Source: an uncultured Lacinutrix sp.
Lineage (GTDB): Bacteria > Bacteroidota > Bacteroidia > Flavobacteriales > Flavobacteriaceae
Length of the DNA stretch: 64,000 nt
Direction of reading: 5' to 3'
NCBI RefSeq assembly: GCF_947500325.1
Contig: NZ_CANMRQ010000005.1
Coordinates: forward strand, 186,001-250,000
The position numbers and the translations under genes were made by a program. This document shows, one piece after another, positions 8,088 through 17,001 of the stretch; position 1 is the stretch's first letter, and each line of letters begins with the position of its first letter. The notes below the pieces were generated by a model. The model was given only the letters and a program-made list of their open reading frames with translations. It had not been told where the DNA came from and did not search any database.

Positions 8088-9818
8088 ATGATATACATAG
8101 AACCAGAATTATTAAAACGTGTAAATACATGGTTAACACCTTCATTTGATAAAGATACGCAACTATATATTAAAGACTTAATTGGTACCAACCCAAAAGA
8201 ACTTAAAGAGAGTTTTTATAAAGATTTAGAATTTGGTACTGGCGGTATGCGTGGTATAATGGGTATTGGAACTAATCGTATAAACAAATACACTTTAGGG
8301 AAAAATACGCAAGGCATAAGTGACTATATGTATAAAGTATTTCCTGACGAAAAACTAAAAGTTGCTATAGCTTTCGATTGTAGACATAATAGCAAATCTC
8401 TTGCTAAAATTGTTGCCAATGTTTTTTCTGCAAATAATATTGAAGTTTTTTTATTTGAAGACCTACGTCCTACGCCTGAATTATCTTTTGCTTTAAAGCA
8501 TTTAAACTGCCATTGTGGTATTGTTTTAACTGCATCACATAATCCTCCAGAATACAATGGTTACAAAGTATATTGGCAAGATGGTGGGCAATTGGTTCCA
8601 CCTCAAGATTCAGAAATCATTAATATTATAAATACTTTAGATTATGCTGAAATTAAATTTGAAGCTAATGAGGCGCTTATTAATTATATAGGAAAAGAAA
8701 TTGACGATATATTTATTAACGCTTCGGTAAAAAACGGAAGCTTTAACACTTCTGCCGCAGCTAGAGAAAAATTAAATATTGTTTTTACATCACTACACGG
8801 CACATCAATAACAACTATTCCTGAAACGTTTAAACGTGCTGGTTATACTAATGTAAATATTGTTGAAGAGCAAAGAAAACCTAATGGAGACTTTCCTACT
8901 GTAACATCACCAAATCCTGAAGAACCTGAAGCTTTAAAAATGGCTTTAGACTTAGCTCAAAAAGTGAATGGTGATATAGTTATTGGTACAGATCCAGATA
9001 GTGATCGTGTTGGTATTGCAGTAAGAAATCTAAATAATGAGTTAATATTGCTTAACGGAAACCAAACGATGGTTTTAATGACTAATTTTTTATTAAAACA
9101 ATGGAAGATTAACAATAAGATTAATGGCAATCAATTTATAGGAAGTACTATTGTTTCTACACCAATGATGAGTACTTTAGCTAAAGCGTATAACGTAGAA
9201 TGTAAAATTGGGTTAACCGGTTTTAAATGGATTGCCAAAATGATTAAAGATTTTCCAACTGTAGATTTTATTGGCGGCGGAGAAGAAAGTTTTGGTTTTA
9301 TGGTTGGTGATTTTGTTCGCGATAAAGATGCAAATACATCGGCTTTATTAGCTTGTGAAATTGCAGCTCAAGCTAAAGAAAAAGGAAGTTCATTATATAA
9401 AGAATTAATTGACATATATAATGAACATGGTTTCTATAAAGAACGCTTAGTCTCAATTACCAAAAAAGGTATAGAAGGCGCTCAAGAAATTAAACAAATG
9501 ATGATTGATGCCAGAGAAAACCCATTAACAGAAGTTAATGGTTCTAAAGTAATAAGCATTGAAGACTATCAATTATCTATTACTAAAAACATTGCCACTG
9601 GAGAGACCAATACTATTACAATACCTAAATCTAATGTATTAATTTATTATACAGAAGATGGAAGCAAAATAGCACTAAGGCCAAGTGGTACAGAACCAAA
9701 AATAAAATTTTATATAAGTGTGAATACCGCATTAGACAATGTGGCAGAGTTTATAGAAACGGAACAACAATTGGAAACAAGGATTGATGCAATTTTAAAA
9801 GACATGAATCTTAACTAA
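8088..9818 (+). CDS. Phosphoglucomutase/phosphomannomutase family phospho-sugar mutase
   Basis: 576 aa, the long PgcA-like form. Interconverts hexose 1-phosphates and 6-phosphates for cell-wall and polysaccharide precursors. Landmarks: substrate-contacting start of domain 1 ([13 protein letters not shown]), catalytic TASHNPP with phosphoserine Ser150, metal-binding [12 protein letters not shown] (near 305), sugar-binding [13 protein letters not shown] (near 400) and the phosphate-binding [13 protein letters not shown] at the C-terminus. All key residues are present. The stop codon is followed immediately by the start of the ABC exporter gene, so the two are one transcript. A -7 box lies 20 bp upstream. 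Confidence 0.93.
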   Translation: MIYIEPELLKRVNTWLTPSFDKDTQLYIKDLIGTNPKELKESFYKDLEFGTGGMRGIMGIGTNRINKYTLGKNTQGISDYMYKVFPDEKLKVAIAFDCRHNSKSLAKIVANVFSANNIEVFLFEDLRPTPELSFALKHLNCHCGIVLTASHNPPEYNGYKVYWQDGGQLVPPQDSEIINIINTLDYAEIKFEANEALINYIGKEIDDIFINASVKNGSFNTSAAAREKLNIVFTSLHGTSITTIPETFKRAGYTNVNIVEEQRKPNGDFPTVTSPNPEEPEALKMALDLAQKVNGDIVIGTDPDSDRVGIAVRNLNNELILLNGNQTMVLMTNFLLKQWKINNKINGNQFIGSTIVSTPMMSTLAKAYNVECKIGLTGFKWIAKMIKDFPTVDFIGGGEESFGFMVGDFVRDKDANTSALLACEIAAQAKEKGSSLYKELIDIYNEHGFYKERLVSITKKGIEGAQEIKQMMIDARENPLTEVNGSKVISIEDYQLSITKNIATGETNTITIPKSNVLIYYTEDGSKIALRPSGTEPKIKFYISVNTALDNVAEFIETEQQLETRIDAILKDMNLN

Positions 9819-11648
9819 ATGAATTATTATTTAAAAAAAATATTAGCTTACGCTATACCTTATAAAAGGTATGCCATTTTAAACATTATATGTAATATTT
9901 TTTACGCATTATTTAGTACTCTATCTATGATAGCCTTAATCCCTATGGTTAATGTCTTATTTGATGATACAAAAAAAATATTTATTAAACCTACTTGGAA
10001 TGGAATAATACATTCTAAAGATTATTTTGTAAAACTTTTTAATTACACTATAACTCAAAAACAGATTAACGAAGGACCTGAAAGCACTTTGTTTTTTATA
10101 GTCAGCATAATAATTGTATTGTTTTTACTAAAAAACTTTTTCGGCTATCTTTCATTATTTTATATAACCTTTTTAAGAAATGGAGTATTAAAAGATGTTA
10201 GAAATAAAATGTATTCTAAAATTTTAGATTTACCTATTTCTTTTTATTCTGAAAAACGAAAAGGTGATACTATATCAAGAATAACTACAGATGTAGCAAT
10301 AGTACAAAATTCCTTTTTATCTGTTCTAGAATTAATAGTTAGAGAACCTCTAACTATTATTTTCGCAATTACTGTCATGCTATTTTTAAGTGTTAAACTT
10401 ACTATTTTTGTTTTCCTATTTATACCTATTTCTGGATTTATCATTTCATTCCTTGGTAAAAACTTAAAAAAGAAGTCACATAAAGTTCAAGGTGAAGTTG
10501 GTATTTTTCTGTCTTTATTAGAAGAAACTTTAGGAGGATTAAAAGTAATCAAAGGTTTTAATGCAGAAGCAAGTTTTAATAATAAATTTCAAGAATCTAC
10601 AAGTCGTTATTTTAATTTCTCTAATTCTCTACTAAACAGACAAAATTTAGCTTCTCCTGTAAGTGAGTTTTTAGGAATTCTAACAATAGCTGGTGTTTTA
10701 TTATATGGAGGAAATCTAGTTTTTATTCAAAAAACATTAGATGGAGGAAGTTTTATTGGGTTTATGCTTTTAGCTTATCAAATTCTAACACCTGCAAAAG
10801 CTATTAGTAAAGCATCGTATTCTGTAAAGTTAGGAAATGCAGCAGCAGAACGTGTATTAGAAATAATAGAAACAGAAAGCTCAATAGCTGATAATATTGA
10901 TGCTAAATTAAAGACTCAATTTAATAATGAAATTAGTATAAATAATATTTCATTTAAATATGAAGATCATTATGTTTTAAAAGATTTTAGTATTAAAGTC
11001 CCAAAAGGAAAAACTGTTGCCTTGGTAGGGCAATCTGGTAGTGGAAAAAGTACAATTGCAAATTTAGTAACTCGATTTTATGATGTTAATAAAGGTAGCA
11101 TTACAATAGATGGTGAAAATATAAAAGACTTAACAAAACACTCGTTAAGAAGTTTAATGGGTTTAGTAACTCAAGATTCTATTCTATTTAATGAAACAAT
11201 TAAAAACAATATTCTTATTGGCAAAGAAGATGCTACAGACGAAGAAGTTATTGAAGCCTTAAAAATAGCAAATGCATGGGAGTTTGTTAAAGAATTACCT
11301 AATGGCATGAATACCAACATTGGCGATTCTGGAAATAAATTATCTGGCGGACAAAAGCAGCGTTTAAGTATTGCTAGAGCTGTACTCAAAAATCCTCCAA
11401 TCATGGTATTAGATGAAGCAACCTCAGCACTTGATACTGAAAGTGAACGTTTAGTACAAATTGCACTCGAAAACATGATGAAGAATAGAACATCTATAGT
11501 TATAGCACATAGATTATCTACTATTCAAAATGCAGATGAAATTATTGTAATGCAAAAAGGTGAAATTGCAGAACAAGGAAAACATGATGAATTAATTGCA
11601 AAAGATGGTATCTATAAAAAGTTAGTAGATATGCAAAGTTTTGAGTAA
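9819..11648 (+). CDS. ABC exporter, fused permease-ATPase (MsbA-like)
   Basis: 609 aa half-transporter expected to work as a homodimer in the inner membrane; MsbA-type proteins flip lipid A or phospholipids. Six membrane segments lie in residues 15-330. The ATPase has Walker A GQSGSGKST (near 405), signature LSGGQKQR (near 510), Walker B IMVLDEAT and the H-loop IAHRLST. The gene abuts the upstream mutase gene without a gap, and a strong terminator follows. Substrate is not shown by the sequence; lipid or lipopolysaccharide export is the likeliest role. Confidence 0.9.
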   Translation: MNYYLKKILAYAIPYKRYAILNIICNIFYALFSTLSMIALIPMVNVLFDDTKKIFIKPTWNGIIHSKDYFVKLFNYTITQKQINEGPESTLFFIVSIIIVLFLLKNFFGYLSLFYITFLRNGVLKDVRNKMYSKILDLPISFYSEKRKGDTISRITTDVAIVQNSFLSVLELIVREPLTIIFAITVMLFLSVKLTIFVFLFIPISGFIISFLGKNLKKKSHKVQGEVGIFLSLLEETLGGLKVIKGFNAEASFNNKFQESTSRYFNFSNSLLNRQNLASPVSEFLGILTIAGVLLYGGNLVFIQKTLDGGSFIGFMLLAYQILTPAKAISKASYSVKLGNAAAERVLEIIETESSIADNIDAKLKTQFNNEISINNISFKYEDHYVLKDFSIKVPKGKTVALVGQSGSGKSTIANLVTRFYDVNKGSITIDGENIKDLTKHSLRSLMGLVTQDSILFNETIKNNILIGKEDATDEEVIEALKIANAWEFVKELPNGMNTNIGDSGNKLSGGQKQRLSIARAVLKNPPIMVLDEATSALDTESERLVQIALENMMKNRTSIVIAHRLSTIQNADEIIVMQKGEIAEQGKHDELIAKDGIYKKLVDMQSFE

Positions 11649-11670
11649 CTCTAAAAACTTAAAAAAATAA

Positions 11671-11704
11671 AAAAGGATAAACTATATAGTTTATCCTTTT
11701 TATT
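11671..11704 (+). terminator. Rho-independent terminator after the ABC exporter
   Basis: 13-bp inverted repeat (AAAAGGATAAACT 11671-11683, AGTTTATCCTTTT 11688-11700, loop ATAT) ending in a T run, 22 bp beyond the stop codon. Confidence 0.9.
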
Positions 11705-11799
11705 CTCTGCTAGATTTGGGGCAAAAACTAACAATGCTTAGTAGGTTTATTGATGTAAAAATATATTAAAAAAATGTTAAAAACAAATTTTTAACGCTT

Positions 11800-11829
11800 T
11801 TAATCGATACTTATCAACACTTAATCGAT
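11800..11829. repeat. Direct repeat TTAATCGAT, 21-bp period
   Basis: Two identical 9-mers at 11800-11808 and 11821-11829. The 21-bp offset places both on the same face of the helix, as for a tandem-binding regulator. It lies about 140-165 bp upstream of the sigma gene. Confidence 0.45.
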
Positions 11830-11921
11830 GTTTTTACTTGCAAAATACTGATAATCAACATTTTAAATTGTTAATAAAAAACACCATTTATTTATAACAA
11901 AAAATAAAAAATCAAACTAAT

Positions 11922-11951
11922 TTTAAACCAAAACAAATTGTTAGAGTCTAA
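11922..11951 (+). promoter_or_regulatory. Possible ECF-type promoter (TTTAAACC-16-GTCTAA)
   Basis: TTTAAACC at 11922-11929 and GTCTAA at 11946-11951, 16 bp apart, resemble the general ECF pattern (AAC in the -35, CGTC-like -10). The start codon TTG is 15 bp downstream. This would fit autoregulation, but the boxes are short. Confidence 0.3.
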
Positions 11952-11966
11952 AGTAAAAATCAAAGT

Positions 11967-12509
11967 TTGACAGACGACAAAACACTTGTAGCACAATTAC
12001 AGATACCTGAAAAAAAAGATATAGCCTTTAAAGAGCTTGTATCTCTTTATAAAGAACGCTTATATTGGCACATTAGAAATATTGTTAAGTCTCATGACGA
12101 CACAGATGATGTATTACAAAATACGTTTATAAAAGTATATAAGGGTATTGATAAATTTAAAGGTGACAGTAAGTTATACTCATGGCTATATCGTATTGCA
12201 ACAAACGAAGCAATAACACAACTAAATAAAAATGCTAGACGCTTACAAATTACAAGTGAAGAAGTACAAAATATAGCTATTAATAATTTAGAATCCGATG
12301 TTTATTTTGAAGGAGATGCCATTCAATTAAAACTTCAAAAAGCAATAGCTACTTTACCAAACAAACAACAACTCGTTTTCAATATGAAATATTTTCAAGA
12401 TTTAAAGTACAAAGAAATGTCTCAAATATTAGAAACGAGTGAAGGTGCTCTAAAAGCATCTTATAGTATTGCTATAAAAAAATTAGAAGCTTATTTAACA
12501 AGTAATTAA
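11967..12509 (+). CDS. ECF-family RNA polymerase sigma factor (first)
   Basis: 180 aa. Region 2 (ERLYWHIRNIVKSHDDTDDVLQNTFIKVYKGI, with the DDVLQ motif) and region 4 helix-turn-helix (LPNKQQLVFNMKYFQDLKYKEMSQIL followed by SEGALKASY) are clear. It directs RNA polymerase to alternative promoters. The start codon is TTG: an in-frame stop (TAA, 11949-11951) lies just upstream and there is no ATG between. The second ECF sigma gene in this window also starts with TTG. It is first in an operon with a candidate membrane anti-sigma protein and a small secreted protein. Confidence 0.92.
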   Translation: MTDDKTLVAQLQIPEKKDIAFKELVSLYKERLYWHIRNIVKSHDDTDDVLQNTFIKVYKGIDKFKGDSKLYSWLYRIATNEAITQLNKNARRLQITSEEVQNIAINNLESDVYFEGDAIQLKLQKAIATLPNKQQLVFNMKYFQDLKYKEMSQILETSEGALKASYSIAIKKLEAYLTSN

Positions 12510-12542
12510 ACCATTTATAATATATATAGTCTTATAAATAAG

Positions 12543-13019
12543 ATGAATAATAAAAATTTACATAATATAAAGAATTCAGGATTCAAAGTTCCTGAAAACT
12601 ATTTTAGTAAACTTGAAGACTCTATTATAACAGAAGTTAAATTAAAAAATTCTGCAAATAATACTGGTTTTAAAATACCTGAAAATTATTTTGATGAATT
12701 TGAAGTTCCTATAAAAAAAGAAACAAAGATAATTTCACTTTTTAATAGAAAAAATATAATAACGATTTCTAGTATTGCTGCTGCTATTGTATTATTGTTT
12801 AGCTTAAATATATTTAACAATAAAACACTATCTATTAACGATTTAAACACTGAAACTGTAGACAATTACATTTTAGATGAAACAAACGATTTTGAGTTAG
12901 CAGATTTATTTCTAGAAAACGAACTTGATGAAACTCAATTTATAGACTACGATATTAGTGATGATACTTTAGAATCTTATTTAGAGTCTGTAGAAGTGAA
13001 TGAACTATTTATAGAATAA
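12543..13019 (+). CDS. Single-pass membrane protein, candidate anti-sigma factor
   Basis: 158 aa, family not recognised by name. The N-terminal cytosolic part carries two copies of a motif, GFKVPENYF at residues 13-21 and GFKIPENYF at 42-50 (period 29). One membrane helix follows (about residues 71-91), then a strongly acidic C-terminal tail rich in Asp, Glu and Leu. A sigma-adjacent gene with cytosolic N-terminus, one helix and outer tail fits an anti-sigma role, but no zinc-binding anti-sigma motif is visible. It lies 33 bp after the sigma gene. Confidence 0.65.
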   Translation: MNNKNLHNIKNSGFKVPENYFSKLEDSIITEVKLKNSANNTGFKIPENYFDEFEVPIKKETKIISLFNRKNIITISSIAAAIVLLFSLNIFNNKTLSINDLNTETVDNYILDETNDFELADLFLENELDETQFIDYDISDDTLESYLESVEVNELFIE

Positions 13020-13032
13020 AAAATTAAAAAAA

Positions 13033-13446
13033 ATGAAGAAATTATTAATCCCATTTATAGTTTTATTTATATCGGCAAATACTTTTGCGCAAAGATTAAA
13101 TAAAGACAAAGTAAAAGCTTTAAAAATTGCTCATATTACTGAGGAATTAAATTTAACAGAAAAAGAAGCACAAGCCTTTTGGCCTATTTATAATGCAAAT
13201 GAAGAAGCCCGAATTAAGCTTAAAGAAAACTCAGGGTTAAAGCGAACAAAAAGTATCGATGACTTAACTGAAGATGAGGCAAAAAGTCATTTAGAAGGTA
13301 TTATCAAAATGGAATATAAAAAACAAGAATTATATCATAGTTATTTATTTAAACTTAGTAAGATATTGTCAGCTAAAAAAATATTGAAACTCATGAAAGC
13401 AGATCGATCATTTAGACAAAAAATGATTAAAGAGTTTAAAGACTGA
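13033..13446 (+). CDS. Small secreted helical protein of the sigma operon, C-terminus probably truncated
   Basis: 137 aa with signal peptide MKKLLIPFIVLFISANTFAQ. The mature part is helical and charged, with ITEELNLTEKEAQAFWPIYNA, a motif seen in small periplasmic Bacteroidota proteins encoded beside ECF sigma factors and loosely like Spy/CpxP LTxxQ proteins. It may sense envelope stress (inference). The frame ends at a TGA (13444-13446) but continues open for 17 more codons, rich in Arg and Lys, to a TAA at 13498-13500 directly before the terminator. This looks like a recent CGA to TGA change; see findings. Confidence 0.7.
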   Translation: MKKLLIPFIVLFISANTFAQRLNKDKVKALKIAHITEELNLTEKEAQAFWPIYNANEEARIKLKENSGLKRTKSIDDLTEDEAKSHLEGIIKMEYKKQELYHSYLFKLSKILSAKKILKLMKADRSFRQKMIKEFKD

Positions 13447-13503
13447 CATCGAGGAGAACGAAAAGAGTTTAAAAAACGTAAACAACAAGAACGAAATTAA
13501 AAT

Positions 13504-13530
13504 AAAAAAGCAGCTCATGGCTGCTTTTTT
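13504..13530. terminator. Bidirectional terminator between convergent genes
   Basis: AAAAAAGCAGC and GCTGCTTTTTT around the loop TCATG. The A and T runs on both sides let it serve the sigma operon and the minus-strand gene at 13550. Confidence 0.85.
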
Positions 13531-13549
13531 ACTTATTATAATTTACTTA

Positions 13550-14611
13550 TTATCTAAAAGTAAGTTTCGCTATACGTTTACTACCTGCGGCATAGGCTAC
13601 ACTATCATTTACAAAACGTAAAGTATAAAAACCTTCATCGCTTAAATGTTTCCAACTAATACCTGCATCATTTGAATAATCTATTCCTTTAAATCCAACT
13701 ACTACTAATTCTTCACCTTTTCTATTAGGAATATATTGAACACAACTTCTATAACCCGGATTTTGATATTGTGCCACTAAATCCCATGTCTTTCCGCCAT
13801 CTTTGGTTTTTATTTTATTTGCAATATTATCTTCTGGTTTTGTGTAATCGCCTCCAATAGCAAATCCATTATTCTCATCATAAAAATCTATAGAATACAT
13901 TCCTGTAGTTTCTACACCTTGTATAATTGGTGTTTCAAAAACGTCCCATGTTTTGCCTTTATTTGGAGAGAATAACACGCGACTTGCCTTTCCTCCTGTT
14001 GCAACCCAAGTTTTATCTCCTACAATAGCAATATTAGTATCACTAGCCGCAAAAGCAGCTTCACCTTCTTTTGCCTTTGGTAATACATCGCAAGGCAATT
14101 TAGTCCATGTTGCTCCGCCATCTCTAGTAATAATAACACTCATACAATCGTCTGTTGGATCTCCTATAGCAATTCCCTCTTTATCATTCCAAAAGTCCAT
14201 TGAATCGTAAAATGCTTTTTCGTGGTTTTCTTGATAAACTAATTCTCCATCTTTAAATAATTTTGCAGGACTTCCTATTGATAACGTATATGAATAATCA
14301 CCTTGAAATGCAGAAGCTCTAAAATTATTCACTTGAAGAGAGTCTTCTTCGTATTTAAAATAGTTTCCTTTTTCAAAACTATCCATATGACTCAAAATCA
14401 TTCGATATATCTCACCATTTGATGTTGCAGCAATAACTCTTCCTTCATTCACTTCCAAAGCTCTAACATTTAAAGTAGAATCTTGCAACAATAAACCTAT
14501 TTCTACTTCTTTAATATCTCTTGGCGTAAATTCTACTTCTGTTTTTTTAATATCTTTTTTACAAGAAAAACAAACAATTAAAAATAGAATTAAAATAATT
14601 TTATATTTCAT
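13550..14611 (-). CDS. BNR/Ycf48-like beta-propeller lipoprotein
   Basis: 353 aa. Lipoprotein signal MKYKIILILFLIVCFSC (Cys17) followed by a basic stretch. The body has several BNR-type Asp-box motifs, ITRDGGATWTKL, FSPNKGKTWDVF, KTKDGGKTWDLV and SNDAGISWKHL, spaced as blades of a propeller like the Ycf48/sialidase-repeat family. No sialidase active-site arginines are evident, so this is probably a structural or binding propeller on the outer membrane. Convergent with the sigma operon; monocistronic. Confidence 0.8.
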   Translation of the reverse strand: MKYKIILILFLIVCFSCKKDIKKTEVEFTPRDIKEVEIGLLLQDSTLNVRALEVNEGRVIAATSNGEIYRMILSHMDSFEKGNYFKYEEDSLQVNNFRASAFQGDYSYTLSIGSPAKLFKDGELVYQENHEKAFYDSMDFWNDKEGIAIGDPTDDCMSVIITRDGGATWTKLPCDVLPKAKEGEAAFAASDTNIAIVGDKTWVATGGKASRVLFSPNKGKTWDVFETPIIQGVETTGMYSIDFYDENNGFAIGGDYTKPEDNIANKIKTKDGGKTWDLVAQYQNPGYRSCVQYIPNRKGEELVVVGFKGIDYSNDAGISWKHLSDEGFYTLRFVNDSVAYAAGSKRIAKLTFR

Positions 14612-14685
14612 GTTTTATATTTTTTTAGAAAGATAAAACTTTCCAATTAACTCATAAACAAAACAATCAAATAAACTTTTTAACG

Positions 14686-14693
14686 TACCTTTG
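14686..14693 (+). promoter_or_regulatory. -7 promoter box of the RsmB-like gene
   Basis: TACCTTTG, a perfect TAnnTTTG match, 41 bp before the start codon at 14735. Confidence 0.5.
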
Positions 14694-14734
14694 CACGCTG
14701 TTTTTCAAGAAATTCAGGCAATAATTTATAGACA

Positions 14735-15946
14735 ATGAGATTACACAGAAATTTATGTTTTGCAACGGTTGATGGTTTATTACTAATCTTTAACGAAGGT
14801 CAATATGCAGATAAAGTAGTACAACAACTTTTAAAGCGTGATAAGCGTTGGGGAAGTAGAGACAGAGGCTTTGTTGCAGAAACAACTTATGATATTGTGC
14901 GTTGGAAACGATTGTATGCAGAAATTGCTCAGGTAAAAGAGCCGTTTTCTCGTGACGATATTTGGAGATTATTTGCAGTTTGGGCAACACTAAAGGGTAT
15001 TAAATTACCTGATTGGAAATATTTTGAAGGTACGCCTACACGAAAAATAAAAGGGCGGTTTGACGAACTATCGAAGATTAGAAAAATAAAAGAATCTTTT
15101 GCAGACTGGATGGATGCTTTAGCTGCAAAAGAATTAGGAGAAGCAACTTGGAATAAAGAAGCAGTAGCTTTAAACCAACAAGCAGATGTTATTTTAAGAG
15201 TAAATACATTAAAAACCACTAAAGAAAAATTACAAGCTGAGCTTTTTGATTTAGATATAGAAACAGAAGCTATTAAAGGTTATCCTGATGCTCTTAAATT
15301 AGCCCAACGTGGAAATGTATTTACAACTGAAGCTTTTAAAAAAGGGTTTTTCGAAGTACAAGATGCCTCTTCACAATTGGTTGCAGAGTTTCTTGATGTA
15401 AAAGGTGGAATGAAAGTTGTAGATACATGTGCAGGTGCTGGTGGTAAAACATTACATATTGCTGCCTTAATGGAAAACAAAGGACAAGTAATTGCAATGG
15501 ATATTTATGAAAATAAATTAAAAGAGCTAAAACGTCGTGCTAAACGTAATGGAGCTCATAATATAGAAATGCGCGTTATAGACTCTACAAAACCAATTAA
15601 AAAATTATACGATAAAGCAGATCGTGTGTTAATAGACGCACCGTGTTCTGGCTTAGGTGTTTTGAGAAGAAATCCAGATGCAAAATGGAAATTACAACCT
15701 GAGTTTATTGATAAAATAAAACAAACGCAGCAAGATATTTTAAATAGTTATTCTAGAATGGTAAAACCTGGAGGGAAATTAGTTTATGCTACTTGCTCTA
15801 TTTTACCTTCAGAAAATCAAGAACAAGTTAACAACTTTTTAGCATCTGAAAACGGAAAAGCCTTTAACTTTGTAAAGGACAAAAAGATTTTAAGTCATGA
15901 ATCTGGTTTTGATGGATTTTATATGGCATTATTAGAAAAAAAATAA
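14735..15946 (+). CDS. RsmB/NOP-family RNA (cytosine-C5) methyltransferase
   Basis: 403 aa. Methylates cytosine C5 in RNA, most likely 16S rRNA, using SAM. The N-terminal NusB-like region (1-130) has RDRGFVAETTYDIVRWKRL; the catalytic domain has the SAM motif VVDTCAGAGGKTLHIAAL (near 230), the nucleophile-pair motifs DAPCSGLGVLRRNPDAKW with Cys304 and YATCSILPSENQEQV with Cys354. Both cysteines of the RsmB/NOP mechanism are present. The -7 box is 41 bp upstream and the following endonuclease gene starts 12 bp after the stop. Confidence 0.92.
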   Translation: MRLHRNLCFATVDGLLLIFNEGQYADKVVQQLLKRDKRWGSRDRGFVAETTYDIVRWKRLYAEIAQVKEPFSRDDIWRLFAVWATLKGIKLPDWKYFEGTPTRKIKGRFDELSKIRKIKESFADWMDALAAKELGEATWNKEAVALNQQADVILRVNTLKTTKEKLQAELFDLDIETEAIKGYPDALKLAQRGNVFTTEAFKKGFFEVQDASSQLVAEFLDVKGGMKVVDTCAGAGGKTLHIAALMENKGQVIAMDIYENKLKELKRRAKRNGAHNIEMRVIDSTKPIKKLYDKADRVLIDAPCSGLGVLRRNPDAKWKLQPEFIDKIKQTQQDILNSYSRMVKPGGKLVYATCSILPSENQEQVNNFLASENGKAFNFVKDKKILSHESGFDGFYMALLEKK

Positions 15947-15958
15947 AACAATTGTAAT

Positions 15959-16954
15959 ATGAAACACTTTTACACCATACTAACTTTATTTTTAACAGTA
16001 TACAGTTACGGGCAATTAACACCGCCAACAGAGTTACAAGCATATTATAATGATGTCGATTTTACTACAACTGGCACTACTCTATTTGACGATTTAGCAA
16101 TAGAAACAATAGCAAAACATACAAACATATTAGATTACAGCGAAAGACACGATTATCTATATGATGCAGATGAAGATCTAACATTACCAACTCCATCTAA
16201 TGTTATTTTAATGTATACTGGTGAGAGTCGTAGTGATGATGAGTGGTTATCTGGTTCTAATCCCAATCCAACTCAAACATTTAACACAGAACATGTATAT
16301 CCACAATCTTTAATTGGAAATACTGCTCGTGGAGATTTACACCATTTAAGAACTTGTGACATTACTATTAACTCTAATAGAGGAAACGATCCTTTTGCCG
16401 ATGTTGCAGTACCTAGTGGGTATCAAGATTTAGGCAATAGTTGGTTTCCTGGAGATGAATGGAAAGGAGATGTTGCCAGAATGATTATGTATTTAAATCT
16501 AAGGTATGATGAGCCCTTTAATGATGTTGGAACACTAGCCCTATTTTTAGAATGGAATGCAGAAGACCCTGTTTCAGATTTTGAAGACAACAGACAATCT
16601 ATTATTGCTGGAGCACAAGGTAATAGAAACCCTTTTATAGATAATCCATATATAGCTACAGTTATTTGGGGAGGAACTCCTGCTGAAAATCGTTGGACTA
16701 ATCTTTCAGTAGATGAGTTTTCAAAAAAAACTATTCGCATTTACCCAAACCCATTAACATCATCAATTTTAACAATTGAAACGAATACCAATACCAATTA
16801 TAAAATTTATGATATCTTAGGGAAACAAGTCCTTTCTGGAAAAGTTAGCCAACAAAATAATAAAGTAAATACTCAAAGTTTAAATAAAGGGGTTTACATA
16901 TTAAAATTAGAAACTGCAAAAGGAAAAATCACCAAGAAACTAATAAAATCATAA
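15959..16954 (+). CDS. Secreted endonuclease I with type A T9SS sorting domain
   Basis: 331 aa. Signal peptide ends near YSYGQ. The Endonuclease_1 domain (about 30-235) has the catalytic block FNTEHVYPQSL, followed by ARGDLHHLRTCDITINSNRGNDPF, and GDEWKGDVARMIMYLNLRY. A C-terminal sorting domain of about 75 residues (IRIYPNPLTSSIL, YDILGKQVL, GVYILKLETAKGKITKKLI) targets it for T9SS secretion. Likely role: extracellular DNA breakdown for nutrients. It is followed by a larger second endonuclease I gene. Confidence 0.9.
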   Translation: MKHFYTILTLFLTVYSYGQLTPPTELQAYYNDVDFTTTGTTLFDDLAIETIAKHTNILDYSERHDYLYDADEDLTLPTPSNVILMYTGESRSDDEWLSGSNPNPTQTFNTEHVYPQSLIGNTARGDLHHLRTCDITINSNRGNDPFADVAVPSGYQDLGNSWFPGDEWKGDVARMIMYLNLRYDEPFNDVGTLALFLEWNAEDPVSDFEDNRQSIIAGAQGNRNPFIDNPYIATVIWGGTPAENRWTNLSVDEFSKKTIRIYPNPLTSSILTIETNTNTNYKIYDILGKQVLSGKVSQQNNKVNTQSLNKGVYILKLETAKGKITKKLIKS

Positions 16955-17001
16955 AATCAATAGTTCCCCAAAACCATTGTTTTATTTAAATCCTACTAAG
17001 A

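Larger units (their letters stand above)
11705..11966. other. AT-rich intergenic region upstream of the first ECF sigma operon
   Basis: With the terminator this gap is 318 bp. I see no gene in it. It holds a direct repeat TTAATCGAT at 11800-11808 and 11821-11829 (21 bp apart, two helical turns) and a possible ECF promoter at 11922-11951. The remainder is A- and T-rich sequence without recognisable features. Confidence 0.6.
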
